From Bdellovibrio sp. (lineage in GTDB: Bacteria > Bdellovibrionota > Bacteriovoracia > Bacteriovoracales > Bacteriovoracaceae): a stretch of DNA of 64,000 nucleotides. Where the stretch lies: the NCBI GenBank assembly GCA_016187935.1, contig JACPIU010000026.1, positions 310,001-374,000 of the forward strand. Reading direction: 5' to 3'. Positions 1 through 6,494 of this stretch are shown piece after piece. Positions within the stretch are counted from its first letter, which is position 1. Each line of letters begins with the position of its first letter. The notes beneath the pieces were generated by a model. It searched no databases and was not told the DNA's origin. It saw nothing but the letters and a program-made list of their open reading frames with translations. The position numbers were made by a program, and so were the translations under genes.

Positions 1-981
1 GGTGTAATTTAATCCACTGCCGCTAGAACTCTTGAATACGATGCCATCGTACCCCTTCTGTTTAATGTATTCTGATACAAACTGCGTTGGCAGATAGTCT
101 AGGTATGAACTTTTTGGGTTGATAGGTTTTGAGATATCTTTACCGAATTCATTTAAAAAATTCTTATATCTATATATCATGGGAAAGCTTTTACCCCATT
201 TAAATGGCGACCCAATATATTCAGATGTCAACTCGACAAACCTGCATTCGCGGACGATTTTAAATGTGCCTATGCTCACCTCACTCGTGGTGTCTGGTCT
301 AATTTCAGAAACACATGTTTCAGGATTATCTGATAGATACAAATAAGCAATTCCCTGAGGATTTAGTCTGCCAAATACTGCATCTTTTGGTGGAGGTGGG
401 CCCATTTTGTTAGTCGTGTAAGGTTTATTTTCTTGTTGAGTCCTCGCCCTGTATAATATCGTGCCGACTTCGACTGCAATCTGGTTGGCTTCGATTATTT
501 TGTCTATTATTTCATTGGCAAAGGTTTTCGGGGCAAATCTGTTGACGTGCCTGATTTCATAACAAAAATCACTCCACAAATTTGCCTTCGTCGAAAATTC
601 TTCATACCAATCATCTTCTATGTCAACTGCGTCATTCATGAAATCGTAGAAAGTTCCATCTCTGGGGTCGTCTTCATAGATAGAGGATAAAATGCTCTCT
701 CCTACACTGGGATCATCAAAAATGCCCCAATCGTGGGTAAGCTTATCCCAGATCATGTTCTCGCTATTGTCTTGCTCCTTTAATATTTCCATCGGATAAA
801 AATTTGTAATGGCAGTGTAGAGATTTATGACTGGTGTCACTAAGGATTTAAATTCCGTTAGCTCTATGGCCATAACATCTTCTGCGCCACAGAAAGAGCA
901 TTCATCAATTTGCTCACCCTTCGTTTTAATATGGTCTATCATCCATTCATCTTGAAAACAGTTTATACAACAGTGATTCAT
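1..981 (-). CDS. HEPN/RES-type toxin-like protein (3' part cut by window edge)
   Basis: This reading frame is open over 327 codons from an ATG at 981 to the window edge, with no stop seen. The N-terminus has two CxxC pairs (C5/C8 and C28/C31), suggesting a zinc ribbon. The second half matches the RES domain: LYRAR near residue 177-180, then GRLNP, IAYLYL and SEIRP (E226), and a C-terminal YDGIVFKSS segment ending in SGLNY. RES toxins are known to consume NAD+ and are named after conserved Arg, Glu and Ser. The larger form with an N-terminal HEPN/RES-N region is a recognised variant. The gene lies about 70 bases downstream of a Xre-like gene on the same strand, the usual antitoxin-toxin order. 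No ATG, GTG or TTG lies between 981 and the upstream stop, so the start is fairly secure. The last residues are missing. Confidence 0.8.
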   Translation of the reverse strand, partial: MNHCCINCFQDEWMIDHIKTKGEQIDECSFCGAEDVMAIELTEFKSLVTPVINLYTAITNFYPMEILKEQDNSENMIWDKLTHDWGIFDDPSVGESILSSIYEDDPRDGTFYDFMNDAVDIEDDWYEEFSTKANLWSDFCYEIRHVNRFAPKTFANEIIDKIIEANQIAVEVGTILYRARTQQENKPYTTNKMGPPPPKDAVFGRLNPQGIAYLYLSDNPETCVSEIRPDTTSEVSIGTFKIVRECRFVELTSEYIGSPFKWGKSFPMIYRYKNFLNEFGKDISKPINPKSSYLDYLPTQFVSEYIKQKGYDGIVFKSSSGSGLNYT

Positions 982-1051
982 AATTATGCCTACGAATAAC
1001 TCACAGAGATTGAGTTCGATATAATTAGAAAGGTCAATCCGAGTGACAAAT

Positions 1052-1447
1052 TCACGCAGCTTGAGATTTGCTCGGAAAACTCTTGCTGCGGAAGTATTCT
1101 TTTATCATTGGTTCGAGATATTCCAAAATTTTTCTTCTTCTATCAAGACCAAATTCTTTTTTCCCGCTCTCGAAATTTGAAAGATCGCCCTGGTCTATTC
1201 GCGTGTGTTCGTATAGCTCACCCTGCGTGATGTCTAACTTGTCCCTACATGTTGCCAGCCAGCTTTTGAAGAGTGGGCTGCCAATTTCTGGAGGGATTAA
1301 CGCTGAATCCTCAAGAAATTGCTCGATAATTGCTGGACTCAGGTAGGTCGCAAAGTATCTAAATATGGCTTTATCAACCATAATTGCATTTCTGGTCTTG
1401 CTTTCTAGTATGGTGGTTAACATATTGAATACGTTGTGCTCGTCCAT
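1052..1447 (-). CDS. Xre-like HTH protein, probable partner or antitoxin of the RES protein
   Basis: A 131-residue protein with a Xre/Cro-like helix-turn-helix at about residues 68-112 (LDITQGELYEHTRIDQGDLS followed by a DRRRKILEYL helix). The N-terminal 60 residues are mostly helical and have no match I recognise. It precedes the RES-domain gene on the same strand. In known Xre-RES modules the Xre protein binds the toxin and represses the operon. The HTH here is not the classic DUF2384-type antitoxin, so the assignment rests on order and spacing. It diverges from the small gene at 1643, leaving about 195 bases for divergent promoters. Confidence 0.65.
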   Translation of the reverse strand: MDEHNVFNMLTTILESKTRNAIMVDKAIFRYFATYLSPAIIEQFLEDSALIPPEIGSPLFKSWLATCRDKLDITQGELYEHTRIDQGDLSNFESGKKEFGLDRRRKILEYLEPMIKEYFRSKSFPSKSQAA

Positions 1448-1642
1448 TGGATTGCTCTTTTACGTTGTTTCTGGTTTCTTGCTTATCGGTAGAAAATATG
1501 GTCTATTTAGCCATGCTGGTGAGATTTATCCCCTATTGGGGCATCCCAGTTTGATATAAAATAGAATTGCTGGTACAAGACGCACATGAATACAGTGTCA
1601 TATTCTTGTTCTGGCCAGCATAGACAGACTACCGGGAGGGGT

Positions 1643-1918
1643 ATGACTACTCAAACTGGAATAGGACGGAAAAAATTAAATGAACTCCCCAGTGAAGTAG
1701 CGAGGCTTGTAAACAGCGGAGTGTATTCGCTTTATGGTTTAAAAGACCATGCTGAGGCGAGTTTTGTTTTGATAACTGATATGGGGAAAATATATCTTGT
1801 CAGTGCAACTGGATGCATATTTTCAGAAATTAAATCTCTTACTGGCCTTGAAATTACAACCCCGGTTTTCGTTGAAGAGCAGAAGGTTTCATCTATGTTA
1901 AAAGTTAACTATGCTTGA
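1643..1918 (+). CDS. small hypothetical protein upstream of caspase-like peptidase gene
   Basis: 91 residues from the ATG at 1643, which is preceded by a strong purine-rich ribosome site (GGGAGGGG at 1634-1641). An in-frame ATG at 1586 is possible but lacks such a site. The sequence looks like a compact alpha/beta fold with a basic N-terminus and alternating hydrophobic strands (FVLITDMGKIYLVSA). I do not recognise the family. It ends 31 bases before the caspase-like peptidase gene and probably shares its transcript, so it could be an inhibitor, sensor or substrate of that enzyme. That role is inference from position only. Confidence 0.6.
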   Translation: MTTQTGIGRKKLNELPSEVARLVNSGVYSLYGLKDHAEASFVLITDMGKIYLVSATGCIFSEIKSLTGLEITTPVFVEEQKVSSMLKVNYA

Positions 1919-1949
1919 CTGATACAGTCGTCTTGTTCATTCTAGCTTC

Positions 1950-2843
1950 ATGCCACCAATTTATCCAACTTGCCAAGTAACTCCTGTAAACACCTGTTGG
2001 GTTTTTATTGATGGATCTGTTGAGCCCAGATTCCTCTATGATATAATTTTGGGTGTTGATTCATTAAGAAAGATTGGAGTGAGCGATAAAAACATTTATT
2101 GTTTTAACGATCAACCGCAGGCGGCACTTTATCTCGCCCCTGTAGGAATTACTCAAAATACATTTTCCACCGATCAATTATCTAATGAGCTTGCAAAAAT
2201 CTCTGGTTTTGAACAGGTTTTTGTCATTGTTACAGGGCACGGCTCTATTTCGGGTATTGATACAAAACATGGTCACATTTCGCCCGACGCCTTGGGAAGG
2301 GCGGTCAGGGGTATTAATGGAATTAAGGGCGGATTTATTGCTTTCGGACAATGTTTTGCCGGCGTCTTTAATTTTATTGAAGCATCCAGTGCCCCTCCTT
2401 TGGTCTATATTGGTGCAACAAACTTAAACCCAAGCTTAAGTAGGACCATACAATTGAGTCAGCCTATAAATACTGTAGCGGGCGCTCCCTTTGTTGATTC
2501 ATGGATGGCAAATGTTTTCTTGTTATATCTATTTGAGTGGATCAAATCACCGCTAGATGTCGATGGCGATGGTAGCTGTACTATTATGGATCTATTCAAG
2601 TATGCAGGAACTCGCTCAAATGACCTTTTAAGAAAAATAAAATCTGAATTGTTTTTTGAAATTGATGCACAAAAAGCGCAGCAACTCAGTTTTCTTGTAA
2701 AGACCCATGGTAACAGTGATCCCGCAATTCAGGTTCACATAGCTTCTCAACAGAGGGGCATTAATGATTTGTTAGAAAGTTTGCATCTTCACCAAGAACC
2801 ATGGTTGTTAAATTCAAATTTTGCCAGACAAATAATTTTTTAA
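1950..2843 (+). CDS. caspase/legumain-like (clan CD) cysteine peptidase
   Basis: 297 residues with the two marks of clan CD peptidases: a hydrophobic strand ending in TGHG (FVIVTGHGS, His97) and a second strand ending in QC (FIAFGQCFAG, Cys135). The spacing of about 38 residues is normal for this clan. A further strand (LVYIGATNLN) follows, as in C13/caspase folds. At 203-214 the sequence DVDGDGSCTIMD fits a 12-residue EF-hand-type calcium loop, and comparable acidic loops occur in bacterial C13-like proteins. There is no signal peptide or membrane segment, so it is probably cytoplasmic. The gene follows a 91-residue gene and sits in the cargo part of the island, which fits a defence or cell-death protease, but the substrate is unknown. 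Confidence 0.7.
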   Translation: MPPIYPTCQVTPVNTCWVFIDGSVEPRFLYDIILGVDSLRKIGVSDKNIYCFNDQPQAALYLAPVGITQNTFSTDQLSNELAKISGFEQVFVIVTGHGSISGIDTKHGHISPDALGRAVRGINGIKGGFIAFGQCFAGVFNFIEASSAPPLVYIGATNLNPSLSRTIQLSQPINTVAGAPFVDSWMANVFLLYLFEWIKSPLDVDGDGSCTIMDLFKYAGTRSNDLLRKIKSELFFEIDAQKAQQLSFLVKTHGNSDPAIQVHIASQQRGINDLLESLHLHQEPWLLNSNFARQIIF

Positions 2844-2990
2844 AGTTTTCAATCTTCAATTCGAATATAGAATTTTTCATCTCAATCATCTTTGGTAGGG
2901 CTGCGTTCAAAGCATCAATCAAAAAGTAAAGACAAAGCGAGGCCAAGATTAAGCTATAGTGGAAATAGTTTTAATGGTAAAATAGAAAGC

Positions 2991-3149
2991 ATGAATAAGC
3001 TCGAAGAAGATTTTTACGATCACTATATTCAAAAACTTCACCACATGAAGCAAACGAAGGATATTAAGACCCTACTTGAGTTACTAATGGCCATTCGAGA
3101 AGCAATGCAAAGCACTTTTATCTTGGCAAAAAGTGAATTGAAAAAATAA
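2991..3149 (+). CDS. small hypothetical helical protein
   Basis: 52 residues from the ATG at 2991. The frame is open back to a TTG at 2892, but that would add a basic, low-complexity leader without a ribosome site. The protein is predicted helical (NKLEEDFYDHYIQKL, then LLELLMAIREAM). It ends 37 bases before the serine recombinase gene on the same strand and may be cotranscribed with it. I do not recognise it. Confidence 0.45.
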   Translation: MNKLEEDFYDHYIQKLHHMKQTKDIKTLLELLMAIREAMQSTFILAKSELKK

Positions 3150-3186
3150 TTCTTGATTGGAAACCAATTAAGAATTACGTTTAGAA

Positions 3187-3792
3187 ATGAAATATGCCTT
3201 ATACGTTAGGGTTAGTACCGAGACGCAAAATCCAGAGATGCAAATCAATGAGCTTAAGGAGTACTGTGACTCCAGAGGCTGGAAAGTTTTTCAAATTTTC
3301 GTAGACAGATTGTCAGGGAAAAATACTAATCGCCCCGAATTCCAAGAAATGAATCGCCTGGCAAGATTAAGAAGATTTCAAGGAATTCTTGTTTATCGTC
3401 TTGATCGGGCCTTCAGGTCACTCGCAGATACAGTCAACCAGATTCAAGAATATAATAATCATGGGATTAAATTCACCTCTTTACATGATCATGGAATGGA
3501 CACAACTACCCCCTCGGGAACTTTGATGTTGCATCTAGTTTCTAGCTTTGCTCAATTTGAAGCCTCAATTATCCAAATGCGCGTTAAGTCCGGGATTGCA
3601 AACGCAAGAAGCAAAGGCATTAAACTTGGACGGCCCAGAAAAATAGACTTGCAAAAAGTAATTCAACTTAAAGAACGTGGGCTACGTTTATCTGAAATCG
3701 CAAAAGAATTGGGCGTGAACAAAAGCACAATCTCACGAGTGTTGCAAAATCCCATCCTAAATTCGAAGAAAAATGAAAACGGAAATGCCTAA
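3187..3792 (+). CDS. serine recombinase, resolvase/invertase family
   Basis: 201 residues with the small serine recombinase layout: the catalytic serine is Ser10 in YVRVST, followed by a VDRLSGKNTNRPEF segment, LVYRLDRAFRS with the conserved Asp and Arg residues, then FTSLHDHGMDTTTPSG and the long E-helix region SSFAQFEASIIQ. The C-terminus carries LGRPRK and a Hin-like helix-turn-helix (LRLSEIAKELGVNKSTISRVL). Such enzymes resolve cointegrates or invert segments by a Ser-linked double-strand exchange. The target site is not evident: I saw no long inverted pair flanking the gene. It is more likely a resolvase or dispersed invertase of the island than the integrase, since a tyrosine integrase is at the tRNA end. 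Confidence 0.92.
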   Translation: MKYALYVRVSTETQNPEMQINELKEYCDSRGWKVFQIFVDRLSGKNTNRPEFQEMNRLARLRRFQGILVYRLDRAFRSLADTVNQIQEYNNHGIKFTSLHDHGMDTTTPSGTLMLHLVSSFAQFEASIIQMRVKSGIANARSKGIKLGRPRKIDLQKVIQLKERGLRLSEIAKELGVNKSTISRVLQNPILNSKKNENGNA

Positions 3793-3889
3793 TAACACTA
3801 ATCTCTAAAAATCAAAACTGACTGATGCAAAAACAACTATTTTTGCAACACAAATACAACAGATCTGAATGTTTGTGCCTTCAACGTTT

Positions 3890-3906
3890 TGTGAAATCAT
3901 TTCACA
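3890..3906. promoter_or_regulatory. perfect palindrome TGTGAAAT-C-ATTTCACA, candidate operator
   Basis: Two perfect 8-base arms separated by one base, 123 bases upstream of the Xre-like regulator gene start. The same arms recur at 8585-8602 in front of the replication gene with a 2-base centre. A shared symmetric site near a helix-turn-helix regulator and near rep suggests an operator. Nearby at 3827-3846 is a second perfect inverted repeat, GCAAAAA and TTTTTGC, with a 6-base loop. Confidence 0.5.
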
Positions 3907-4028
3907 TTGGAGTTTATTCGTCAGGATTGATATTTGTCTATGAAGATAGATGGCAATTGCCTTAGGTCTATTGATGTCACTAGCAAGTCAAATAACCAAC
4001 ATGAACACTGTGTCCATGCTCGTAGAAT

Positions 4029-4394
4029 ATGTTTTGTTATAAAGAATTTGCCCTAGATAATCACACCGTGAATAAGCAAATCAAATTTAACAAAGTTCTT
4101 CTCGAACTTATGGAGAAAGAAGGGATTACTTTGCGAAAACTCGCAAAAATGACAGCAATTCCTCTTTCAACTCTTGGTTCGTATACATCTGGAAAAAAAT
4201 CAAGCTATTCCCCAGAGCATCTCGTAAAGCTTTCAGACGTCTTCGATGTCTCGGTTGACTATTTACTTTTAGGAACAGAACGAAAGTCAATAAACCTAAA
4301 CAACCTAAAGCTTGAAGAACTTTTTGCTGGCTTTGTTAAATTGAAAATTGAAAGGGTTATACCTGAGGACAAAATCAAATCTAAGGACGACTGA
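4029..4394 (+). CDS. Xre/CI-like transcriptional regulator of the island
   Basis: 121 residues from the first ATG. A GTG at 4068 is an equally plausible start because homology-like sequence begins there (NKQIKFNKVLLELMEKEG). The helix-turn-helix is at about residues 34-60 (ITLRKLAKMTAIPLSTLGSY), followed by the SGKK and SPEHLVKLSDVFDVSVDYLLLG signature common in CI-like Xre regulators. A short C-terminal tail (LEELFAGFVKLKIERV) may mediate dimerisation or ligand contact. No RecA-cleavable protease domain is present. It ends just before a secreted-protein gene and follows a 236-base gap with palindromes, so it probably governs its own promoter and perhaps rep. Confidence 0.8.
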   Translation: MFCYKEFALDNHTVNKQIKFNKVLLELMEKEGITLRKLAKMTAIPLSTLGSYTSGKKSSYSPEHLVKLSDVFDVSVDYLLLGTERKSINLNNLKLEELFAGFVKLKIERVIPEDKIKSKDD

Positions 4395-4396
4395 AT

Positions 4397-4714
4397 ATGA
4401 AATCAATCTATTTTATTACACTGATGGCAATATTTTTAGTTGCTAATTCTTTATTGGCTTCCGAGGCCGGCAAAGATTTTTTTAGTGGGATAGACATTTT
4501 CAAGGGAGTCACCAAAGAGCAATCAATTGAGACCTACAGAGAAGTCGAGTGCTACCAAAGAGGTGCTTATAAAAGATGCCCGACAAAAATCTGTCAGAAG
4601 ATCTGGTTGAATCAAGGTCTTAAGCTGATGAGTACTTATAAAAACAAGTATGGCCAAGAAGCGTTCATTGAAGCCACTGGTGGTAAAAGTGGTCAAAAGA
4701 TTTCATGCAAGTAA
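4397..4714 (+). CDS. small secreted cysteine-containing protein
   Basis: 105 residues with a clear signal peptide (hydrophobic core FITLMAIFLVANSLLA, likely cleavage after LLA-S-E around residue 21-23). The mature part has four cysteines (near residues 52, 61, 65 and 104) that could form two disulfides in the periplasm. I do not recognise the family. It starts 2 bases after the stop of the Xre gene and is followed 36 bases later by a membrane protein, so these three genes likely form one transcript. Confidence 0.65.
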   Translation: MKSIYFITLMAIFLVANSLLASEAGKDFFSGIDIFKGVTKEQSIETYREVECYQRGAYKRCPTKICQKIWLNQGLKLMSTYKNKYGQEAFIEATGGKSGQKISCK

Positions 4715-4750
4715 CCGTTCGTTCATTTCATTATCACAGAAGGTGGGTGT

Positions 4751-5758
4751 GTGAATCCAAGAATGATAAAAATACTAAAATGGAGCTTAGCTAGCTTAGG
4801 CATCCTACTCGGACTGAGTATACTATTTAAGGATCATGGGCCAAAATTATTAAATTTCGCGATACTTCTTTTTACCATCAATCTTGTTGCTTTCGTTGTT
4901 GGAATGATAAGGCCCACCACAATATTAAAAGATGAAAAAGCAAATCGTAAGAGCGTCCTTCTTAAAATTGGAATCCCCCTCATTGCATCCTTTATGTGGG
5001 CGAGAAGTATCGGTGATTCGCATAGAAACAATCAAACATTCTCAAAAGAAGCAGCACTTAGCGTCATTTCGAAGCAATGCTCTTTTGATCGAGGTGAGGC
5101 CGAGGTCGTAGGAGAGGTTCAAAATATTAGCTCCAAACCAATTGAACAACTTGCAGTAAGCGCCAACTTTCGCGATAGCAAGGGAGCCATCGTTGACAGC
5201 GCCATTGGTGGCGTCGATCTGCGACCACTCAATCCAGGAGAAAAGTCGGCATTTTCAGCACATTTATCGAAGGCCATTGGCGTTACGAACTGTGAAGTGG
5301 CATTTAAGATTTTCGGTGGAGATCGGGTTGCTCATGTTGACAACAGTCAATCAGCAACAGCAGTGCAAATAGCCCCAGATGCCGGTGCTCCGCCAGTAAC
5401 TCCCTGGGACCTAGTTCAGCAATCCATTGAACAAGCCTATAAGGAAAAACTCTGTCTCCGTTGCGGTGGTTTTTCATTTACACTCTATAGCGAGGGGATC
5501 ACCAACAAGAATTTGGCCAGAATTTATCTCGTAAATTACGTTGAAATTTATCCAGGAGATCATCGTACCAAACACAAGAAATGCTCATATGCACATGTCG
5601 CATACGATCAAGATTTCAAATCTACTGCAGATTTATTTGTATCCTTCTCTGACAAATCTGTTTGCAGCGGTTCGGATCAAATTTATGCTGGTGCAGGTGC
5701 AATGACATTCAAGCAGAGGGCCAACGAATTTAAGTATTCGGGGCTAATCCCAGATTAA
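4751..5758 (+). CDS. membrane protein with FxLYD-like domain
   Basis: 335 residues starting with GTG; a GGTGGG stretch just upstream is the ribosome site. Two or three hydrophobic segments at the N-terminus (about residues 12-25, 30-52 and 70-86) anchor it. The following part, about residues 105-190, looks like an FxLYD beta-sandwich (a variant of EVQNIS...IEQLAVSANFRDSKG...LNPGEKSAF), a fold found in surface-exposed or periplasmic domains. The C-terminal 120 residues have a CLRCGG motif and more cysteines and are unrecognised. With the adjacent secreted protein this resembles an envelope-modifying cargo pair, possibly for exclusion or superinfection immunity. That is speculation. Confidence 0.6.
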   Translation: MNPRMIKILKWSLASLGILLGLSILFKDHGPKLLNFAILLFTINLVAFVVGMIRPTTILKDEKANRKSVLLKIGIPLIASFMWARSIGDSHRNNQTFSKEAALSVISKQCSFDRGEAEVVGEVQNISSKPIEQLAVSANFRDSKGAIVDSAIGGVDLRPLNPGEKSAFSAHLSKAIGVTNCEVAFKIFGGDRVAHVDNSQSATAVQIAPDAGAPPVTPWDLVQQSIEQAYKEKLCLRCGGFSFTLYSEGITNKNLARIYLVNYVEIYPGDHRTKHKKCSYAHVAYDQDFKSTADLFVSFSDKSVCSGSDQIYAGAGAMTFKQRANEFKYSGLIPD

Positions 5759-5778
5759 AAATCCAGCATTATTTTCTA

Positions 5779-5834
5779 TAACAGTTACAAGCAATACAAA
5801 TCATTACTTGTTGGAGATTCATAACTGTTACAAG
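5779..5834. repeat. twin TAACNGTTACAAG sites
   Basis: TAACAGTTACAAG at 5779-5791 and TAACTGTTACAAG at 5822-5834 are direct repeats differing at one base, 43 bases apart (about four helical turns). Each contains a symmetric TAAC-N-GTTA core, so the pair also forms a perfect 9-base inverted repeat. Between them CAAGCAAT and ATTACTTG form an imperfect inner dyad. This looks like two dimeric-protein sites on one face of the helix. Confidence 0.5.
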
Positions 5835-6046
5835 AAATAGCTAACGCAAAATCAATAGACTGGCATCTCACTTTAGACCAATTAACCTATCGAATAAAAT
5901 AATAACCCCCATTACAGTAACCTTATTTCATATTCAGAATATTGCTATCTAATTGATAAAACAAGGATTAGCTTTGCAGTGCTATCAAAGCAAAATGAAT
6001 TTTTCCACGAATTATAAATTTGATCCTTAGAATTAAATATTTTTAC

Positions 6047-6123
6047 TTCCCGCCCCTCGTTCGCTCACCTTAATAAAACGAGAGGGGGGAAATTGGATAT
6101 CGTGTCAGTTTTCCTGCCAATTT
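6047..6123. repeat. tandem hairpins, one GC-rich with 15-base arms
   Basis: Arms 6047-6061 and 6077-6091 pair over 15 bases with one mismatch around a 15-base loop. They include CCCCTCGTT against AACGAGAGGGG. A second perfect inverted repeat, AAATTGG (6090-6096) and CCAATTT (6117-6123), starts where the first ends. There is no T-run after either, which argues against a simple terminator. Confidence 0.6.
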
Positions 6124-6181
6124 AGACTCAGCATCAGACATTATTTTGTTTTTAATGAAAAAAATCTCTTTACTGCGTTCT

Positions 6182-6235
6182 GATATGACCTCTTAGAATT
6201 TCCATAACAAAACCATATCAACATTACGGAGGTCA
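6182..6235 (+). promoter_or_regulatory. possible RBS-sequestering switch
   Basis: TGACCTC at 6186-6192 is perfectly complementary to GAGGTCA at 6229-6235, which is the ribosome binding site of the ORF at 6237. An alternative hairpin, GATATG (6182-6187) with CATATC (6214-6219), would compete with it and free the site. The mutually exclusive pairing could regulate translation; it could equally be a DNA operator. Confidence 0.4.
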
Positions 6236-6236
6236 C

Positions 6237-6494
6237 ATGGAACAAGAAAAAAAGATTGAACCAAAAACGGTCAATCTCACCAAACTGAAATCGCTTAATA
6301 ATCAACAATTAGAAGAGAGGATTAAGGAAATCCCAATCAAGATCAAAAACAAGCAAGATTACTACTCAAAAATGCACCAAACCAATCTGGAAAGACTGAA
6401 GATTTACGTGGCCTATAAACGTGAAGAGGAGGCCGCGTGCAAGAAGATGCTGGCGGACCGACAAAGGCCCACGACTGAAAAAAAAGTCAACTAG
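6237..6494 (+). CDS. 85-residue charged helical protein; N-terminal part of a putative frameshift product
   Basis: The start is secure: a GGAGGTC ribosome site lies directly upstream of the ATG. The protein is rich in Lys, Glu and Gln and predicted to be one or two long helices or a coiled coil (residues 12-70, LNNQQLEERIKEIPIKIKNKQ...). I recognise no family. It ends in the frame GAA AAA AAA GTC AAC TAG, where the run of eight A (6478-6485) can slip into the -1 frame and continue into the 361 codons that follow. If no shift occurs the 85-residue form is released. Confidence 0.7.
   Translation: MEQEKKIEPKTVNLTKLKSLNNQQLEERIKEIPIKIKNKQDYYSKMHQTNLERLKIYVAYKREEEAACKKMLADRQRPTTEKKVN
6463..6494 (+). 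promoter_or_regulatory. candidate -1 ribosomal frameshift site (A8 run)
   Basis: Eight A bases at 6478-6485 give the zero-frame codons AAA AAA (6480-6485), which can re-pair one base back. An internal Shine-Dalgarno-like AAAGG lies at 6463-6467, 10 bases before the run, the spacing that stimulates slippage in dnaX. The zero frame stops 6 bases after the run (TAG 6492-6494). A hairpin GTGGTC (6507-6512) with GGCCAC (6522-6527) is 21 bases beyond the run, farther than usual. Confidence 0.5.

Larger units (their letters stand above)
5759..6236. other. 478-base noncoding, structure-rich region; candidate replication or transfer origin
   Basis: No ORF of significant length on either strand. The stretch holds four separate dyad structures: twin TAACNGTTA sites at 5779 and 5822, a 15-base-arm hairpin at 6047-6091, a 7-base inverted repeat at 6090-6123, and overlapping dyads across the ribosome site at 6182-6235. 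The GC-rich hairpin stands out in very AT-rich surroundings. Because the same island has a replication initiator-like gene, an origin or relaxation site is a reasonable guess. No direct evidence fixes it. Confidence 0.4.

Noticed and set aside
119-346. 75-codon ORF on the plus strand
   Set aside because: It lies opposite the RES-domain frame, which is continuous over 981 bases with recognisable motifs.
1068-1559. Plus-strand ORFs of 92 and 64 codons
   Set aside because: They overlap the Xre-like gene on the other strand and show no motif or ribosome site.
3187-4028. Invertible segment controlled by the serine recombinase
   Set aside because: No pair of long inverted sites with a Hin-like arrangement was found around the gene.
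6047-6091. Intrinsic terminator for the gene ending at 5758
   Set aside because: The stem is strong but no T-run follows on either strand, and it is nearly 290 bases from the gene end.
5759-6236. CRISPR-like array
   Set aside because: Repeats are few and short and there are no regular spacers.
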